DNA from: Gammaproteobacteria bacterium
GTDB lineage: Bacteria; Pseudomonadota; Gammaproteobacteria; Enterobacterales; Alteromonadaceae
DNA length: 64,000 nucleotides
Assembly (NCBI GenBank): GCA_018222985.1
Contig: JAAEZG010000005.1
Location: forward strand, 160,185-224,184
Direction: 5' to 3'
This document shows, one piece after another, positions 29,614 through 39,801 of the stretch (position 1 is the first letter of the stretch; every line of letters starts with the position of its first letter). A program made the translations under genes and the position numbers. Below the pieces are notes generated by a model that saw nothing but the letters and a program-made list of their open reading frames with translations, ran no database searches and was not told where the DNA came from.

Positions 29614-30942
29614 ATGAAGTCGATTCCAAAATATATGACACGTTTCGTTGCGGCATTGCCGCGTCGACATCAAGTGCTGCTCAGCTCAGTTTGTGCGGCA
29701 ACATTACTCGTTGTGCTGCTGCCATCAGAGCCAGCCACAGCATCTAAGCACGTTAGCGAGCCGCAACTCGGCAACGCTGAACTTATTCTTGGCCAGCGTT
29801 ATCAGCTGGACATTAGTGTCAAAAATGATACCAGCGAACAAGGCGTTCAACAGCAGCCAAGCATTCGTTGGAGTGGTTATGAGGTTCGCTCAGGCGACTC
29901 ACTCGCCCGTATCTTTGACCAAATGGGCTTAACGCCTCAGCAGCTGTACCGTGTGACACAAGACCAACAAGCTGACAAATACCTGCGTAAAATTCACCCC
30001 GGCGATACCCTTCGTTTTGCGCGCGATGAAAACGATGAGCTTATTCAACTGGCGTTTCAACTTGACCCTACGCAAACGCTGATTATCAGTAAAACTGACA
30101 ACGGTTATGTCAGCGAAATTGAAGCCAAAGCGGTTGAAGTGCGCACCGAGACCGCGCATGCTCGCATTCAGTCTAGTTTTTGGAATGCAGGCATTGATGC
30201 GGGGCTTACCGAAGGCCAAATCATGAGCATTGCAGATATTTTCGGTTGGGATATCGACTTTGCACTCGATCTGCGCGAAGGCGACGAATTTAGCGTCATG
30301 TTCGAAAAGAAATATGCCGATGGTGAATTTGTTGGCTTTGGCCGTGTATTAGCAGCTGAGTTTGTCAACCGGGGCGAGCACTATCAAGCGTTTTTACATG
30401 ACAACGGTGAATTCTATAACGCCGAAGGCCGAGCAATGCGTAAGTCATTCCTGCGCTCACCAGTGAAGTTCACCTACATCAGCTCTAGCTTCAACCCTCG
30501 CCGTTTGCACCCAGTAACCGGCCAAGTACGCCCGCATAACGGTATTGATTATGCAGCGAGTGTTGGTACACCGGTCATGTCATCGGGTGCCGGCCGCGTT
30601 ATTGCGAGCGCCTATAACAACCTCAATGGCCATTACGTTTTTGTCCAACATGGCGAACGTTATGTGACCAAGTATCTGCACTTGAGTAAGCGCCTCGTGA
30701 AAAAAGGCCAACGTATTAAACAAGGCGAGCTAATTGGTCGTGTCGGTGCCACTGGCCGTGTAACAGGGGCCCACTTACATTATGAATTTTTGGTGGATGG
30801 CGTCCATCGCAATCCGCGCACAGTGAAGTTTCCCCAAGCGGAATCACTAGCGAAAAATGAACTTCCCATGTTCAAAGAAGCCGCTCAACAGCGTCTTGCC
30901 GTATTGAATGACAGTAAACGGTTCTATTTGGCGATGCGTTAA
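29614..30942 (+). CDS. M23 peptidoglycan endopeptidase, MepM/OapA-like
   Basis: A 442-residue cell-wall hydrolase. It has an N-terminal membrane anchor or signal (~20-38), a LysM/OapA-like region (~90-150) and a C-terminal LytM domain. Zinc ligands lie in HNGIDYA (near 308-314) and HLHYEF (near 386-391). This architecture fits the MepM/YebA group, which cuts D,D-crosslinks during wall growth. It lacks the degenerate residues of EnvC/NlpD-type activators, so it is probably active. GGAAGG precedes the ATG. Its TAA overlaps the anmK ATG (TAATG). Confidence 0.9.
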   Translation: MKSIPKYMTRFVAALPRRHQVLLSSVCAATLLVVLLPSEPATASKHVSEPQLGNAELILGQRYQLDISVKNDTSEQGVQQQPSIRWSGYEVRSGDSLARIFDQMGLTPQQLYRVTQDQQADKYLRKIHPGDTLRFARDENDELIQLAFQLDPTQTLIISKTDNGYVSEIEAKAVEVRTETAHARIQSSFWNAGIDAGLTEGQIMSIADIFGWDIDFALDLREGDEFSVMFEKKYADGEFVGFGRVLAAEFVNRGEHYQAFLHDNGEFYNAEGRAMRKSFLRSPVKFTYISSSFNPRRLHPVTGQVRPHNGIDYAASVGTPVMSSGAGRVIASAYNNLNGHYVFVQHGERYVTKYLHLSKRLVKKGQRIKQGELIGRVGATGRVTGAHLHYEFLVDGVHRNPRTVKFPQAESLAKNELPMFKEAAQQRLAVLNDSKRFYLAMR

Positions 30943-32066
30943 TGGCGCAGCGTGACTTGTACCTCGGGCTTATGTCTGGCACCAGCATGGATGGGCTAGA
31001 CATTGCCTTGGTTGAGTTTACTGACGACATGCCAGAGTTGGTTAGCCACCAACAGTTTGAACTTCCTGACCCCCTGCAAGAAAAGCTACACAACTTGTGC
31101 GAAGAGCAACCCAATGAGCTTCATCGCTGGGGCGAATTAGACCGTGAGTTCGCCATATTCTGTGCCGATTGTGTACTCGCCTTTCTTAACCGTCGCAATT
31201 TGTCTGCCACGGCGATCACCGCCATTGGTAGTCATGGTCAAACCGTGCGCCATCAGCCTGATGGGGACTTCGCTTACACACTGCAATTAGGTGACCCCAA
31301 TACTTTGGCTGCACTTACCGGCATTGCTGTGGTTGCCGATTTTCGCCGCAAAGACATTGCCCTAGGCGGGCAAGGAGCGCCGCTAGTACCCGCGTTTCAC
31401 CACGCGGTATTCAGTAGTTTAAAAGAGTCTCGGGTTATTCTAAACCTAGGCGGCATTGCCAACATCACCTGGCTACCGGGAACCCCAACAGGCGTTACCG
31501 GCTTTGATACGGGCCCCGCAAACACACTCATGGACCGTTGGTTTAAAGCCTGCCACCCCGATCATGCTGACGACTTTGATCGCCATGGAGCCTTTGCTGC
31601 TCACGGTGAAGTGAAGCATGAAGTGCTTGAGCTGCTACTTGAGGATCCATACTTTAGCCGACCGCCACCGAAAAGCACTGGCCGTGATGTATTTAATCTT
31701 GATTGGTTGCAAGAACGTGTCGGCGACGTGAGTAAGTACAATAGCGCAGACATTCAAGCAACTTTGGTTGCTTTCACAGCGCGCACCGTAGCCGATGCAA
31801 TTCAACAATGGCTTCCAGAGCAGCCTGATACCATTTTTGTCTGCGGCGGCGGCGCTTATAACCCTATTTTGATGAGTGCCCTCAAAGCCGCGTTACCAAG
31901 CACTCAGTGGCATGCCACATCGGTACTTGGTGTCGCCCCGCAGCATGTTGAGGCTATGGCGTTTGCCTGGCTGGCGTATAGTTATATACATCGCAAACCA
32001 GGCAACTTGCCGGCGGTGACCGGCGCCAGCCGGCCGACCATCTTAGGTGGGCTATTCCTACCCTAA
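30942..32066 (+). CDS. anmK: Anhydro-N-acetylmuramic acid kinase
   Basis: A 374-residue kinase that opens and phosphorylates 1,6-anhydroMurNAc to MurNAc-6-phosphate in muropeptide recycling. MSGTSMDGLD opens the ATPase fold; GSHGQTVRH, NLGGIAN and CGGGAYN are family motifs. Coupling to a wall hydrolase fits its role. Together with AmgK-MurU and Mpl, it gives the cell most of a recycling route. Confidence 0.95.
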   Translation: MAQRDLYLGLMSGTSMDGLDIALVEFTDDMPELVSHQQFELPDPLQEKLHNLCEEQPNELHRWGELDREFAIFCADCVLAFLNRRNLSATAITAIGSHGQTVRHQPDGDFAYTLQLGDPNTLAALTGIAVVADFRRKDIALGGQGAPLVPAFHHAVFSSLKESRVILNLGGIANITWLPGTPTGVTGFDTGPANTLMDRWFKACHPDHADDFDRHGAFAAHGEVKHEVLELLLEDPYFSRPPPKSTGRDVFNLDWLQERVGDVSKYNSADIQATLVAFTARTVADAIQQWLPEQPDTIFVCGGGAYNPILMSALKAALPSTQWHATSVLGVAPQHVEAMAFAWLAYSYIHRKPGNLPAVTGASRPTILGGLFLP

Positions 32067-32078
32067 TGACAGCTTCGT

Positions 32079-33389
32079 TTAAGCTAAAGAAGCGAATGCG
32101 TCGCGGGTGAGGTTTTCGTTGTGGCCATTTTCACCAACCACAATACTGTCTTCAATACGAATGCCACCATATGGGCGTAATTGCGCAATACGGTCCCAAT
32201 TAAAGTCAGCATTGCCTTGATGCGCCTCAAGCAGTTGATCAACCACATATAAGCCAGGCTCAATGGTAAAGGCTTGTCCAATTTCAACATCACGCAACAG
32301 ACGCAAGAACGGATGACGAGGATCGCGCGCGATGGTGTCGCCACGGTCATTTGCCAAGAAGCCACCCACATCATGAACTTGCAGACCAATAAAATGGCCT
32401 AAACCGTGCGGGAAAAAGGCACTGGTGTAGCCTTGCTCATAAATACTTTCTGCGGTGCCGTTAACAAAGCCGTAATCCGCCAAAATTTTGGCAATTTTTA
32501 AGTGTTGGCTGACGTGCAGCTCGTAATAATTTATGCCTGGCTTAATTTCGGCAAGCAATGCCTGCTGCGCTTCATCCATCGACTCGATAAGCTCAGCAAA
32601 AAAGCCAGATTCACGCGCATAGGTACGGGTGATATCAGCACAATAGCCGCGATAAAGCGCGCCAGCATCAATCAAAAACGAGCGCGACTGCGCGGGCGCT
32701 TGCGTTTCATACACATCATAATGCAGCACGGCACCATGTTCGTTGAGCGCCACAATGCTGTTATACGGAACTTGGCTTTCACGGAAGTTAATTGCCGCCA
32801 AGTACGCATGGTGAATTTCCAACTCACTAGCGCCTGCCACAAAGGCATCTCGCGCCGCCAAATGCGCTTTCGCAGCTAAGCGATTCGCGTGGCGCATATT
32901 GTCCACTTCCCACGCCGTTTTAATGGCACGGTGAAAATGCAAATGGTCGATTAAATTGGCAGGGTTACGTGCTTTTACAGGCCAACTTGCAACAGGTTCA
33001 GCAAAATCTTCACCAATAAACGCAGCTGACTTAATTTTATCGCCTAGCCATGCGGTCATTTTGTCTTGCTCGTCAATAACCACCAGCTCGACATATTGCT
33101 GCCACTCTTCTTCAGGCACTTTTACTTCTGCATGCCAAAAATCACGAGGCTGAAATAAAAAGACAACCGGCTTTTCGCCCGGTTGATAAAAAATAGCGCT
33201 TTTCGGGCTTTCAATAACAGGAACCCAGTATTTGAATAACGGGTTTACTTTATAAGGTGCGGGATTATCATCAAGAAAGGCCACGCGTGGCTGGCCTGCG
33301 TAAATTAGAACTGATTCGTAGCCGGTAGCGGCAAGTGCTGCGTCGAAACGAGCACGCACCGTGGCGATATGATCTGCGTATGCGCTCAT
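32079..33389 (-). CDS. pepQ: Xaa-Pro dipeptidase
   Basis: A 436-residue M24B metallopeptidase that cuts dipeptides ending in proline. The dinuclear metal ligands lie in DAGALYRGYCADITRTY, HGLGHFIGLQVHD, TIEPGLY and IRIEDS. Related PepQ proteins also hydrolyse organophosphates, and strong homologues are known from Alteromonas. It lies after erpA on the same strand. The only Shine-Dalgarno (GAGG) is in the 3' arm of an 11-bp hairpin that ends 2 nt before the ATG. Confidence 0.94.
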   Translation of the reverse strand: MSAYADHIATVRARFDAALAATGYESVLIYAGQPRVAFLDDNPAPYKVNPLFKYWVPVIESPKSAIFYQPGEKPVVFLFQPRDFWHAEVKVPEEEWQQYVELVVIDEQDKMTAWLGDKIKSAAFIGEDFAEPVASWPVKARNPANLIDHLHFHRAIKTAWEVDNMRHANRLAAKAHLAARDAFVAGASELEIHHAYLAAINFRESQVPYNSIVALNEHGAVLHYDVYETQAPAQSRSFLIDAGALYRGYCADITRTYARESGFFAELIESMDEAQQALLAEIKPGINYYELHVSQHLKIAKILADYGFVNGTAESIYEQGYTSAFFPHGLGHFIGLQVHDVGGFLANDRGDTIARDPRHPFLRLLRDVEIGQAFTIEPGLYVVDQLLEAHQGNADFNWDRIAQLRPYGGIRIEDSIVVGENGHNENLTRDAFASLA

Positions 33390-33391
33390 AA

Positions 33392-33439
33392 AAACCTCGC
33401 TTAGAAAATGTGAAGCTATTCTAGCGGAAAGCGAGGTTT
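33392..33439 (-). terminator. Terminator-like hairpin fused to the pepQ ribosome site
   Basis: On the minus strand AAACCTCGCTT (33439-33429) pairs perfectly with AAGCGAGGTTT (33402-33392), with a 26-nt loop and a run of T's that leads straight into the pepQ ATG. An inner GCTA-GAA-TAGC hairpin sits in the loop. It looks like the erpA terminator and also holds the pepQ Shine-Dalgarno. Confidence 0.6.
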
Positions 33440-33448
33440 AACTCACGT

Positions 33449-33793
33449 TTAGATCGAGAAGCTTGACCCACAACCACAGGTGGTCGTCGCATTTGGGTTA
33501 TCAACAAAGAAACGCGCGCCCTGCAGGCCTTCTTCGTAATTTACTGTGCCGCCCATTAAGTACTGTAAACTCATGGGGTCAACCACCAGCGTGACACCGT
33601 TTTTTTCAATTTCCATATCGCCTGGGTTGGCTTTTTCGTCAAACGTAAAGCCATATTGAAAACCAGAGCAGCCACCACCGGTGACGTACACGCGCAGTTT
33701 CAACGCCGGATTTTCTTCTTCGGCAATCAATTTTTTCACTTTGTTGGCTGCGGCTTCAGTAAACTGAATAGGCATTGCTGCTGCGTCGGTCAT
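33449..33793 (-). CDS. erpA: A-type iron-sulfur cluster insertion protein
   Basis: A 114-residue carrier that delivers Fe-S clusters to target enzymes, including those of isoprenoid synthesis. The three cluster cysteines are Cys42 (GGGCSGF) and Cys106 and Cys108 (TCGCGSSF). The length and the N-terminal region fit ErpA better than IscA (~107 aa). It stands alone between DUF6776 and pepQ, near hemL, as in related genomes. Confidence 0.92.
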   Translation of the reverse strand: MTDAAAMPIQFTEAAANKVKKLIAEEENPALKLRVYVTGGGCSGFQYGFTFDEKANPGDMEIEKNGVTLVVDPMSLQYLMGGTVNYEEGLQGARFFVDNPNATTTCGCGSSFSI

Positions 33794-33851
33794 AATATTT
33801 GAATACCTCTTGAAAATTCATCCGCTATTTTCGCTTACCTGACTAAAAGGG

Positions 33852-34586
33852 TCAAGTATTGCCGTCTTCGTTCGCTACTTCTCTTGGTTGTAATAATTGA
33901 CTCCAAAAGAAACTGCGCGACAGTGATTGGCGAGAACCGCTGATATTCACTTCGACATCAAGTCGCTCTGGCAAAAAGTCATCCGGCAAGACAAAGTCTC
34001 CCGCTTGCACGGTAAAGTAACGCATACTAAATTGCCGATCTTTGGCTTCTACATTGGCTAAGTCGAGTAGGTCAAAGCTTGCCGGCTTATCATTCTTACG
34101 GCCATGCAAGGTGACGCTTAATGTGCCTTTGGTTAAATTGCGTACGCGCTCCATTTGCACAATGGCCAAACGAAAGTGATAGTGATTCGGCGTGATATTC
34201 TTCTGCAACTCAAGCGAGTCAATCACCACTCCACTAGCTTCCATTTCTGGTGCCATAATTTTCTGATAGAAGGTTATTTCGCGTCGTAGGGCAAAGTTTT
34301 CGTCTTGTGCAATAAGCAGTTCTTGCTGCAAGTTTTTGCTAGCGGCTCGCTCAATGCCCAGTTCAACCATGGCAATGTGTTGCTGGTAATCGAAGGTTTC
34401 GGCGCGCTGATATAATTGATCAATGTTTTGCTGTTGCTGGGCTAACTCGTCTTGTAGTTTGAGTACATGCCAGTGGCCACCGTAATAACCACCTAGCACG
34501 CCAATAATTAACGTGAGTAACAGCAAGCCCCAGCCACCAAAACGGTGTACCAATAAGCCGATTATGATATTTTGTTTCTGCGTCAT
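33852..34586 (-). CDS. Membrane-anchored coiled-coil protein, DUF6776-like
   Basis: A 244-residue protein of unknown function. A single membrane helix (~15-34, glycine-rich) is followed by a coiled coil (~38-112, many Gln, Glu, Leu and Ala) and a beta-rich C-terminal domain ending near a phenylalanine-rich FFWSQLL. The short cytoplasmic N-terminus suggests a periplasmic C-terminal domain. I recognise the overall pattern as a conserved hypothetical (DUF6776-type) of marine gammaproteobacteria. It lies upstream of erpA on the same strand and divergent from hemJ. No function should be assumed. Confidence 0.75.
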   Translation of the reverse strand: MTQKQNIIIGLLVHRFGGWGLLLLTLIIGVLGGYYGGHWHVLKLQDELAQQQQNIDQLYQRAETFDYQQHIAMVELGIERAASKNLQQELLIAQDENFALRREITFYQKIMAPEMEASGVVIDSLELQKNITPNHYHFRLAIVQMERVRNLTKGTLSVTLHGRKNDKPASFDLLDLANVEAKDRQFSMRYFTVQAGDFVLPDDFLPERLDVEVNISGSRQSLSRSFFWSQLLQPREVANEDGNT

Positions 34587-34668
34587 GGGTTCACTTCTTA
34601 ACCTGAATTAGCGACATGCTACGCAGACGGGGCGCGGCGCGCAACAATAAATCAAAAAAGGCAGCAAT

Positions 34669-35094
34669 ATGATTCTGTGGTTGAAGGCTTTGCATATTAT
34701 ATTCATGGTGGCTTGGTTTGCCGGTATCTTTTATTTGCCGCGCTTATTTGTTTATCACGCCCAAGTAAGCGATGACAACACCAGCGAGCAACTGAAGATC
34801 ATGGAGCGTCGGTTACTGTATTTTGTCACCCCCTTTGCGGTGCTTACGCTGGCATTTGGCTTAGCTCTTATGTGGATTTATGGCGCGGCCTGGCTTAAAG
34901 CGAGCGTTTGGCTGCATGTGAAGTTGGTTTTGGTAACTTTGCTCTATGTGTATCACGGCTATTGCTTCAAGCTGCTTGCTGACTTTAAACACAACCGCAA
35001 TACGCGCAGCCATAAGTTTTATCGGGTGTTCAACGAAGTGCCTGTATTAGCGTTGTTTGCGATCATTATTTTAGCTGTGGTTAAACCGTTTTAA
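34669..35094 (+). CDS. hemJ: Protoporphyrinogen IX oxidase HemJ
   Basis: A 141-residue integral membrane protein (UPF0093/HemJ) that oxidises protoporphyrinogen IX in heme synthesis. It has four membrane helices, the N-terminal LKALHIIFMVAWFAG with conserved His9, and FYLPRLFVYH. Its nearness to hemL, the second dedicated step of C5 heme synthesis, supports the assignment. The next gene, pyrB, follows 79 nt later and has its own leader. Confidence 0.9.
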   Translation: MILWLKALHIIFMVAWFAGIFYLPRLFVYHAQVSDDNTSEQLKIMERRLLYFVTPFAVLTLAFGLALMWIYGAAWLKASVWLHVKLVLVTLLYVYHGYCFKLLADFKHNRNTRSHKFYRVFNEVPVLALFAIIILAVVKPF

Positions 35095-35173
35095 TCGCCC
35101 CGGCATTCTTTTCACGGTGAAATTCTGATAGAGTATCGGTCCAGTGTTTCCCATCACTGTAGGGCCTTTTCTG

Positions 35174-36190
35174 ATGAATTTTACCGGTTCCAACATTCTC
35201 TCGGTCGACCAGTTCGATATCGACAGTATTCAAACAATATTTGCTATTGCCGACCGCATGCAACCCTATGCACGTCGGCAGAAGCGTACAAAAGTTCTCG
35301 ACGGTGCCATTTTAGGCAACTTATTCTTTGAACCTTCAACCCGTACGCGAGTAAGCTTTGGCACTGCGTTTAATTTACTCGGCGGCGAAGTTCGCGAAAC
35401 CACCGGAATGGAAAGCTCTGCGCTAGCCAAAGGCGAATCGTTGTACGACACCGCGCGCGTGCTGAGTAGCTACAGTGATGTGATTGCCATGCGCCACCCG
35501 AAATCGGGGGCCGTGGCCGAGTTTGCGGAAGGTAGCCGAGTACCAGTTATTAACGGCGGGGATGGTGCCAATGAGCATCCAACCCAAGCCTTGCTTGACT
35601 TATACACCATTAAAAAAGAACTGGCTTATCATGGCCATGGCGTAGACGGCATGCATATTTGCATGATGGGCGACTTAAAATTTGGCCGCACCGTGCACTC
35701 GCTGTCACGCTTGTTAGCCATGTACAAAGACATCCGCTTTACGCTGATCTCACCACGTGAACTTGCCATGCCAGACAGCGTGCTTGATGTTTTAGCAAAT
35801 GCAGGGCACCACGTCACCATTACCGATCAGGTAAGTGGCAGCTCTGACGCCGATATTGTGTATCAAACCCGTATTCAACAAGAGCGCTTTACCACGCCAC
35901 AAGAGGCCGATTTGTATCGTGGGAAATTCCGCTTAAACAGTGAAATTTATACCAAGCACTACAAGCCCAATACCGTCATTATGCATCCGTTGCCACGCGA
36001 TTCACGTGCTGAAGCCAACGAACTTGATAATGATTTGAACCAAAACCCGAACTTGGCCATATTCCGTCAAGCCGATAACGGCGTTTTAATACGGATGGCA
36101 TTATTTGCCCTTACTTTGGGTGTGGCCGAGCAAGTTGAAAAATATGAATGCGACGTGAATTGGTACAGCAGCAAGCCTTCTGGCTACTAA
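35174..36190 (+). CDS. pyrB: Aspartate carbamoyltransferase, long form
   Basis: A 338-residue enzyme that commits carbamoyl phosphate and aspartate to pyrimidine synthesis. Carbamoyl-phosphate motif FEPSTRTRVSF is at 52-62, HPTQALLD at 135-142, then GDLKFGRTVHS and HPLPRDSRAE. It is ~27 residues longer than E. coli PyrB (311 aa), the size seen in Shewanella-type bacteria. No pyrI regulatory subunit follows. I chose the ATG at 35174; a GTG 30 nt upstream is an unlikely alternative. Confidence 0.94.
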   Translation: MNFTGSNILSVDQFDIDSIQTIFAIADRMQPYARRQKRTKVLDGAILGNLFFEPSTRTRVSFGTAFNLLGGEVRETTGMESSALAKGESLYDTARVLSSYSDVIAMRHPKSGAVAEFAEGSRVPVINGGDGANEHPTQALLDLYTIKKELAYHGHGVDGMHICMMGDLKFGRTVHSLSRLLAMYKDIRFTLISPRELAMPDSVLDVLANAGHHVTITDQVSGSSDADIVYQTRIQQERFTTPQEADLYRGKFRLNSEIYTKHYKPNTVIMHPLPRDSRAEANELDNDLNQNPNLAIFRQADNGVLIRMALFALTLGVAEQVEKYECDVNWYSSKPSGY

Positions 36191-36237
36191 ACCCAGTGAC
36201 CTTTTCAATACATTGCATAGAACTTTAGAGGATTACC

Positions 36238-37521
36238 ATGTCACGTTCTGACGAGTTATTTGCCCAAGCACAACACAGTATTCCAGGTGGAGTAAACTCA
36301 CCTGTACGCGCTTTTAACGGCGTGGGTGGCTCACCCATATTTATTGAAAGCGCTGACGGCGCCTACATGTTTGACGCCGATGGGCAGCGCTACATCGACT
36401 ATGTCGGCTCGTGGGGGCCAATGATTCTTGGCCATAATAATTCAGTGATTCGCGAAGCCACACATCAAGCTGTTGATCGTGGTTTAAGCTTTGGCACGCC
36501 AACCGCCAATGAAATTACCATGGCGGAGAAAATCAAATCGCTGGTGCCTTCAATTGAGAAAGTACGGATGGTGAATTCGGGCACCGAAGCCACCATGACA
36601 GCGATTCGTTTGGCGCGTGGCTACACAGGCCGCGACAAAATTTTGAAGTTTGAAGGTTGCTATCACGGGCATGCAGACGCGTTGCTAGTCAAAGCAGGTT
36701 CTGGCGCTTTAACCTTGGGCGTACCAAACTCGCCTGGTATTCCAGAAGACTTCGCCAAGCACACCCTAACGGTGACCTTTAATGACCTCGATTCGGTACG
36801 CCAAGTATTTGCTGAGTGTGGCAACGAAATCGCAACCATCATTGTTGAACCTGTTGCAGGTAACATGAACTGTATACCTCCAGCACCTGGCTTCTTAGAA
36901 GGCTTACGCGATATCAGTAACGAATACGGTAGCGTACTCATTTTTGATGAGGTCATGACAGGCTTCCGCGTCGCTCGTGGTGGTGCCCAAGAACGTTTCA
37001 AAGTCACCCCTGACCTGACCACTTTGGGTAAAGTTATTGGCGGCGGTATGCCGGTAGGCGCCTTTGGCGGCAAACGTGAAATTATGGACTATATCGCTCC
37101 GGTCGGCCCTGTTTATCAGGCGGGTACGTTGTCGGGTAACCCTGTTGCCATGGCCGCCGGTTTAGCTGCGTTAACTCAGCTAGAAGACGAAAACTTGTAC
37201 CCAAGTTTGTATGCCAAAGTCGATCGTTTGGTTGATGGCCTGCAAGCGTTGGCCGACGAAGCTGGTATTCCGTTCACCACCAACCGTGCCGGTTCTATGT
37301 TTGGCTTTTTCTTTACTGGAGACGGCCCGGTGACCAGCTATCAACAAGCCACACAGTGCAACATGGAGCATTTCCGTAGCTTCTACCACAGCATGCTTAA
37401 ACAAGGTGTTTATTTAGCACCTTCAGCATTTGAAGCTGGTTTTATGTCGGCAGCACACACCGACGCGGATATCGACGCTACCCTTGCAGCCGCGAAAGTG
37501 GCCTTTGCAGCGCTAAAATAA
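36238..37521 (+). CDS. hemL: Glutamate-1-semialdehyde 2,1-aminomutase
   Basis: A 427-residue PLP enzyme that converts glutamate-1-semialdehyde to 5-aminolevulinate, the heme precursor. The PLP lysine is Lys265 in [33 protein letters not shown] and GCYHGHAD are family motifs. AGAGGATT precedes the ATG. Its final 9 nt overlap the end of mrcB on the other strand, inside a perfect hairpin. Confidence 0.96.
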   Translation: MSRSDELFAQAQHSIPGGVNSPVRAFNGVGGSPIFIESADGAYMFDADGQRYIDYVGSWGPMILGHNNSVIREATHQAVDRGLSFGTPTANEITMAEKIKSLVPSIEKVRMVNSGTEATMTAIRLARGYTGRDKILKFEGCYHGHADALLVKAGSGALTLGVPNSPGIPEDFAKHTLTVTFNDLDSVRQVFAECGNEIATIIVEPVAGNMNCIPPAPGFLEGLRDISNEYGSVLIFDEVMTGFRVARGGAQERFKVTPDLTTLGKVIGGGMPVGAFGGKREIMDYIAPVGPVYQAGTLSGNPVAMAAGLAALTQLEDENLYPSLYAKVDRLVDGLQALADEAGIPFTTNRAGSMFGFFFTGDGPVTSYQQATQCNMEHFRSFYHSMLKQGVYLAPSAFEAGFMSAAHTDADIDATLAAAKVAFAALK

Positions 37522-37528
37522 GCGCTGC
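37507..37528. terminator. Hairpin shared by the convergent hemL and mrcB ends
   Basis: GCAGCGCT (37507-37514) pairs perfectly with AGCGCTGC (37521-37528) around a 6-nt AAAATA loop. Both stop codons overlap the loop edge. Neither side has a good T-run, so bidirectional termination is possible but unproven. Confidence 0.35.
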
Positions 37529-39801
37529 CACCAAGACTTTTCTTCAATATCGCCCGAGCAACCAAGGTTCTCGGGCAGCTTTTTCTCCCGCGCAGGTAAT
37601 AAACGACTATTTCGGCAATCAACCGGAATGCGCACACCTTTGTTTGGATGAAAACCTGCAGCCTCAATGCCCACCGGTTCGTGAAGTTGCAGCGGCGCAA
37701 TGGGGGTACGTTGCAAAACCTGTTCGATAACGCGCAAAGCACCGCTACTACCGGTTAACTGTACCGGTTGATTATCGTCGCGCCCAAGCCAAACGGTGAA
37801 TACATGCTGGTTGTCATAGGCTACAAACCAACTGTCACGGTAATCATTGGTGGTACCGCTTTTACCGGCCAATTTGTTAATGCCAAATCGGTCAGCTAAG
37901 CGCGAGCCGGTACCTTCATTGATCACACCGCGCAAACCGAAATTGACTAAATAGGCCGCGCTTTTTGAGAACACCTCAACATCCGTTTTAAATTCACGTT
38001 GGTACAAGGTTAAACCTTGATGATTGGTCACCGCGCGAATACTCCGCAACGGACGATAGGTACCTTGTTGCGCCAGCATGCTATATATTTCTGCAATATT
38101 AACCGGTGACAATGCAACGGCGCCGAGCGTCACTGCGGGTACTTCTGGAATCGGTGTATCAACGCCACTTTGTTGCAGTACCTCCGCCAATCGGTCAATG
38201 CCAACGTGCAAGCCCAAGCGCACAGCCGGCACGTTGCGTGATTGCGCCAACGCATCATAGGCCAGCATGGGGCCCTTAAATTTTTTATCAAAATTCTGTG
38301 GTTGCCACGCAACCTGCCCCGGTTGCTCTAGCGTTAAGGGTTCATCAACAACTAATGAACCCAATTCATACTCGTTGTTTGCTTCGAAGGCTTCCGCGTA
38401 GATTAGCGGTTTGATCAGTGAACCTACTGGGCGCATAGCCGCCACAGCACGATTAAAGCCAACTTGACGAGGGTTCCGGTCACCCACTACCGCAGTGACA
38501 CCGGCCTGTTGGTGGTTCGCCACCACCACCGCGCCTTGCAACTCGGCGTCTTGACTAATATTGGGTAACTCACCGGTTAGGGCGCTTTCCGCCGCACGCT
38601 GCATAGCTGGGTCGAAATAAGTGAACACTCTTAAGCCGTCTTGCTGCCAATTTTCAGGCAAACGCATTTGCCCCAGCTCAAATTTAACCAGCTCCATATA
38701 ATGGGGCATGTTATCGCTCACCAAGCGACCGCTCGTGCTGCCCATAACAGGGGCTTCAACGGCTGCCACATACTGTTTTTGACTAATCAGGTTCTGCACT
38801 AACATCAATTGCAAAATTAAGTCACGGCGCTCCTGCGCTCGCTCTGGATAACGGCGTGGGTCATAATACGAAGGACCTTTCACAATGCCCACCAGCAATG
38901 CAATTTCAGCCGGCTCTAACTCTTCAACTTGTTTGCCAAAGTACAGCCGACTAGCAAGGCCAACACCATGAATGGCGGAACCGCGGTCTTGGCCAAAATA
39001 AACTTCGTTCAAATAGGTTTCTAAAATTTCATTTTTACTAAAACGGTAGTCGATAACCAAAGCCATTAGCGCTTCGTTAGCTTTGCGCCACAATGATCGA
39101 TCACGAGTAAGGTACAGGTTTTTGATAAGCTGCTGGGTTAAGGTGCTTCCCCCTTGCACCGTGCGCATAGCCGACAAGTTGGCAAGCGCTGCACGGGCAA
39201 TAGCCGTTATTGATACGCCTGCATGATGATAAAAGTCACGGTCTTCAACCAGTATAAGTGTTTCAATCAGCAAACTGGGAACGCGCTCTAAACCAATGAG
39301 TAGGCGGTCTTCTTGACTACCGCCCGATAAGCGGCCCAAATAAGGGGGTTCAAGTTGAATGCGATTAAGCGCTCTGCCATCGGGCAAGCTTTGCACCGAC
39401 TGCACTTGGTCTCCAGCGAAGTTTACTTGCACCCGCTGCGCCATTTGCGGGCCGGTTGGAAAATCGAAAGGTCGGCGATAGAACTCAACCCCAAACTGGG
39501 TGATGCGGTATTGCCCAGAGTCATCCACCTGCTGAACAGCCGCGTAGTTCAGCTGTTTTAGTTCATTAATCAGGGTGGCCTTGGTCAGCGGCGCTTGCGG
39601 CTCAACGACTAAACTTCGGCCATAAATAAGTGCCGGAGCTTGATAGCGATTGCTACTAAAGCGATCGGTTAACGTGGCGTCCAAATAAATGACGTAGCCA
39701 ACAAGAACAATCAGCCCAATGAGTGCTAGTTTTAGGCTCAAAACAATAGCGCGACGCCACCAACTTGGCTTTTGTTGCTTAGCCGACTGCTTTTTACTCA
39801 T
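37513..39801 (-). CDS. mrcB: Bifunctional penicillin-binding protein 1B
   Basis: A 762-residue class A PBP with glycosyltransferase and transpeptidase activity. A cytoplasmic tail and one membrane helix (~18-40) come first, then a UB2H-like region. The GT51 domain has [10 protein letters not shown] and GGSTLTQQL. The transpeptidase has SLIK (Ser461, Lys464), SRN and KSGTT (647-651). The UB2H-like region and the hrpB neighbour identify PBP1B rather than 1A. It overlaps hrpB by 4 nt and is the last gene of pepB-hrpB-mrcB. Confidence 0.94.
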   Translation of the reverse strand: MSKKQSAKQQKPSWWRRAIVLSLKLALIGLIVLVGYVIYLDATLTDRFSSNRYQAPALIYGRSLVVEPQAPLTKATLINELKQLNYAAVQQVDDSGQYRITQFGVEFYRRPFDFPTGPQMAQRVQVNFAGDQVQSVQSLPDGRALNRIQLEPPYLGRLSGGSQEDRLLIGLERVPSLLIETLILVEDRDFYHHAGVSITAIARAALANLSAMRTVQGGSTLTQQLIKNLYLTRDRSLWRKANEALMALVIDYRFSKNEILETYLNEVYFGQDRGSAIHGVGLASRLYFGKQVEELEPAEIALLVGIVKGPSYYDPRRYPERAQERRDLILQLMLVQNLISQKQYVAAVEAPVMGSTSGRLVSDNMPHYMELVKFELGQMRLPENWQQDGLRVFTYFDPAMQRAAESALTGELPNISQDAELQGAVVVANHQQAGVTAVVGDRNPRQVGFNRAVAAMRPVGSLIKPLIYAEAFEANNEYELGSLVVDEPLTLEQPGQVAWQPQNFDKKFKGPMLAYDALAQSRNVPAVRLGLHVGIDRLAEVLQQSGVDTPIPEVPAVTLGAVALSPVNIAEIYSMLAQQGTYRPLRSIRAVTNHQGLTLYQREFKTDVEVFSKSAAYLVNFGLRGVINEGTGSRLADRFGINKLAGKSGTTNDYRDSWFVAYDNQHVFTVWLGRDDNQPVQLTGSSGALRVIEQVLQRTPIAPLQLHEPVGIEAAGFHPNKGVRIPVDCRNSRLLPAREKKLPENLGCSGDIEEKSWWQRLF

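Noticed and set aside
32502..32879. 125-codon open frame antisense to pepQ
   Set aside because: Contained in pepQ with no recognisable features.
36663..37073. 136-codon open frame antisense to hemL
   Set aside because: Fully inside a strongly conserved gene; composition reflects the complement of hemL codons.
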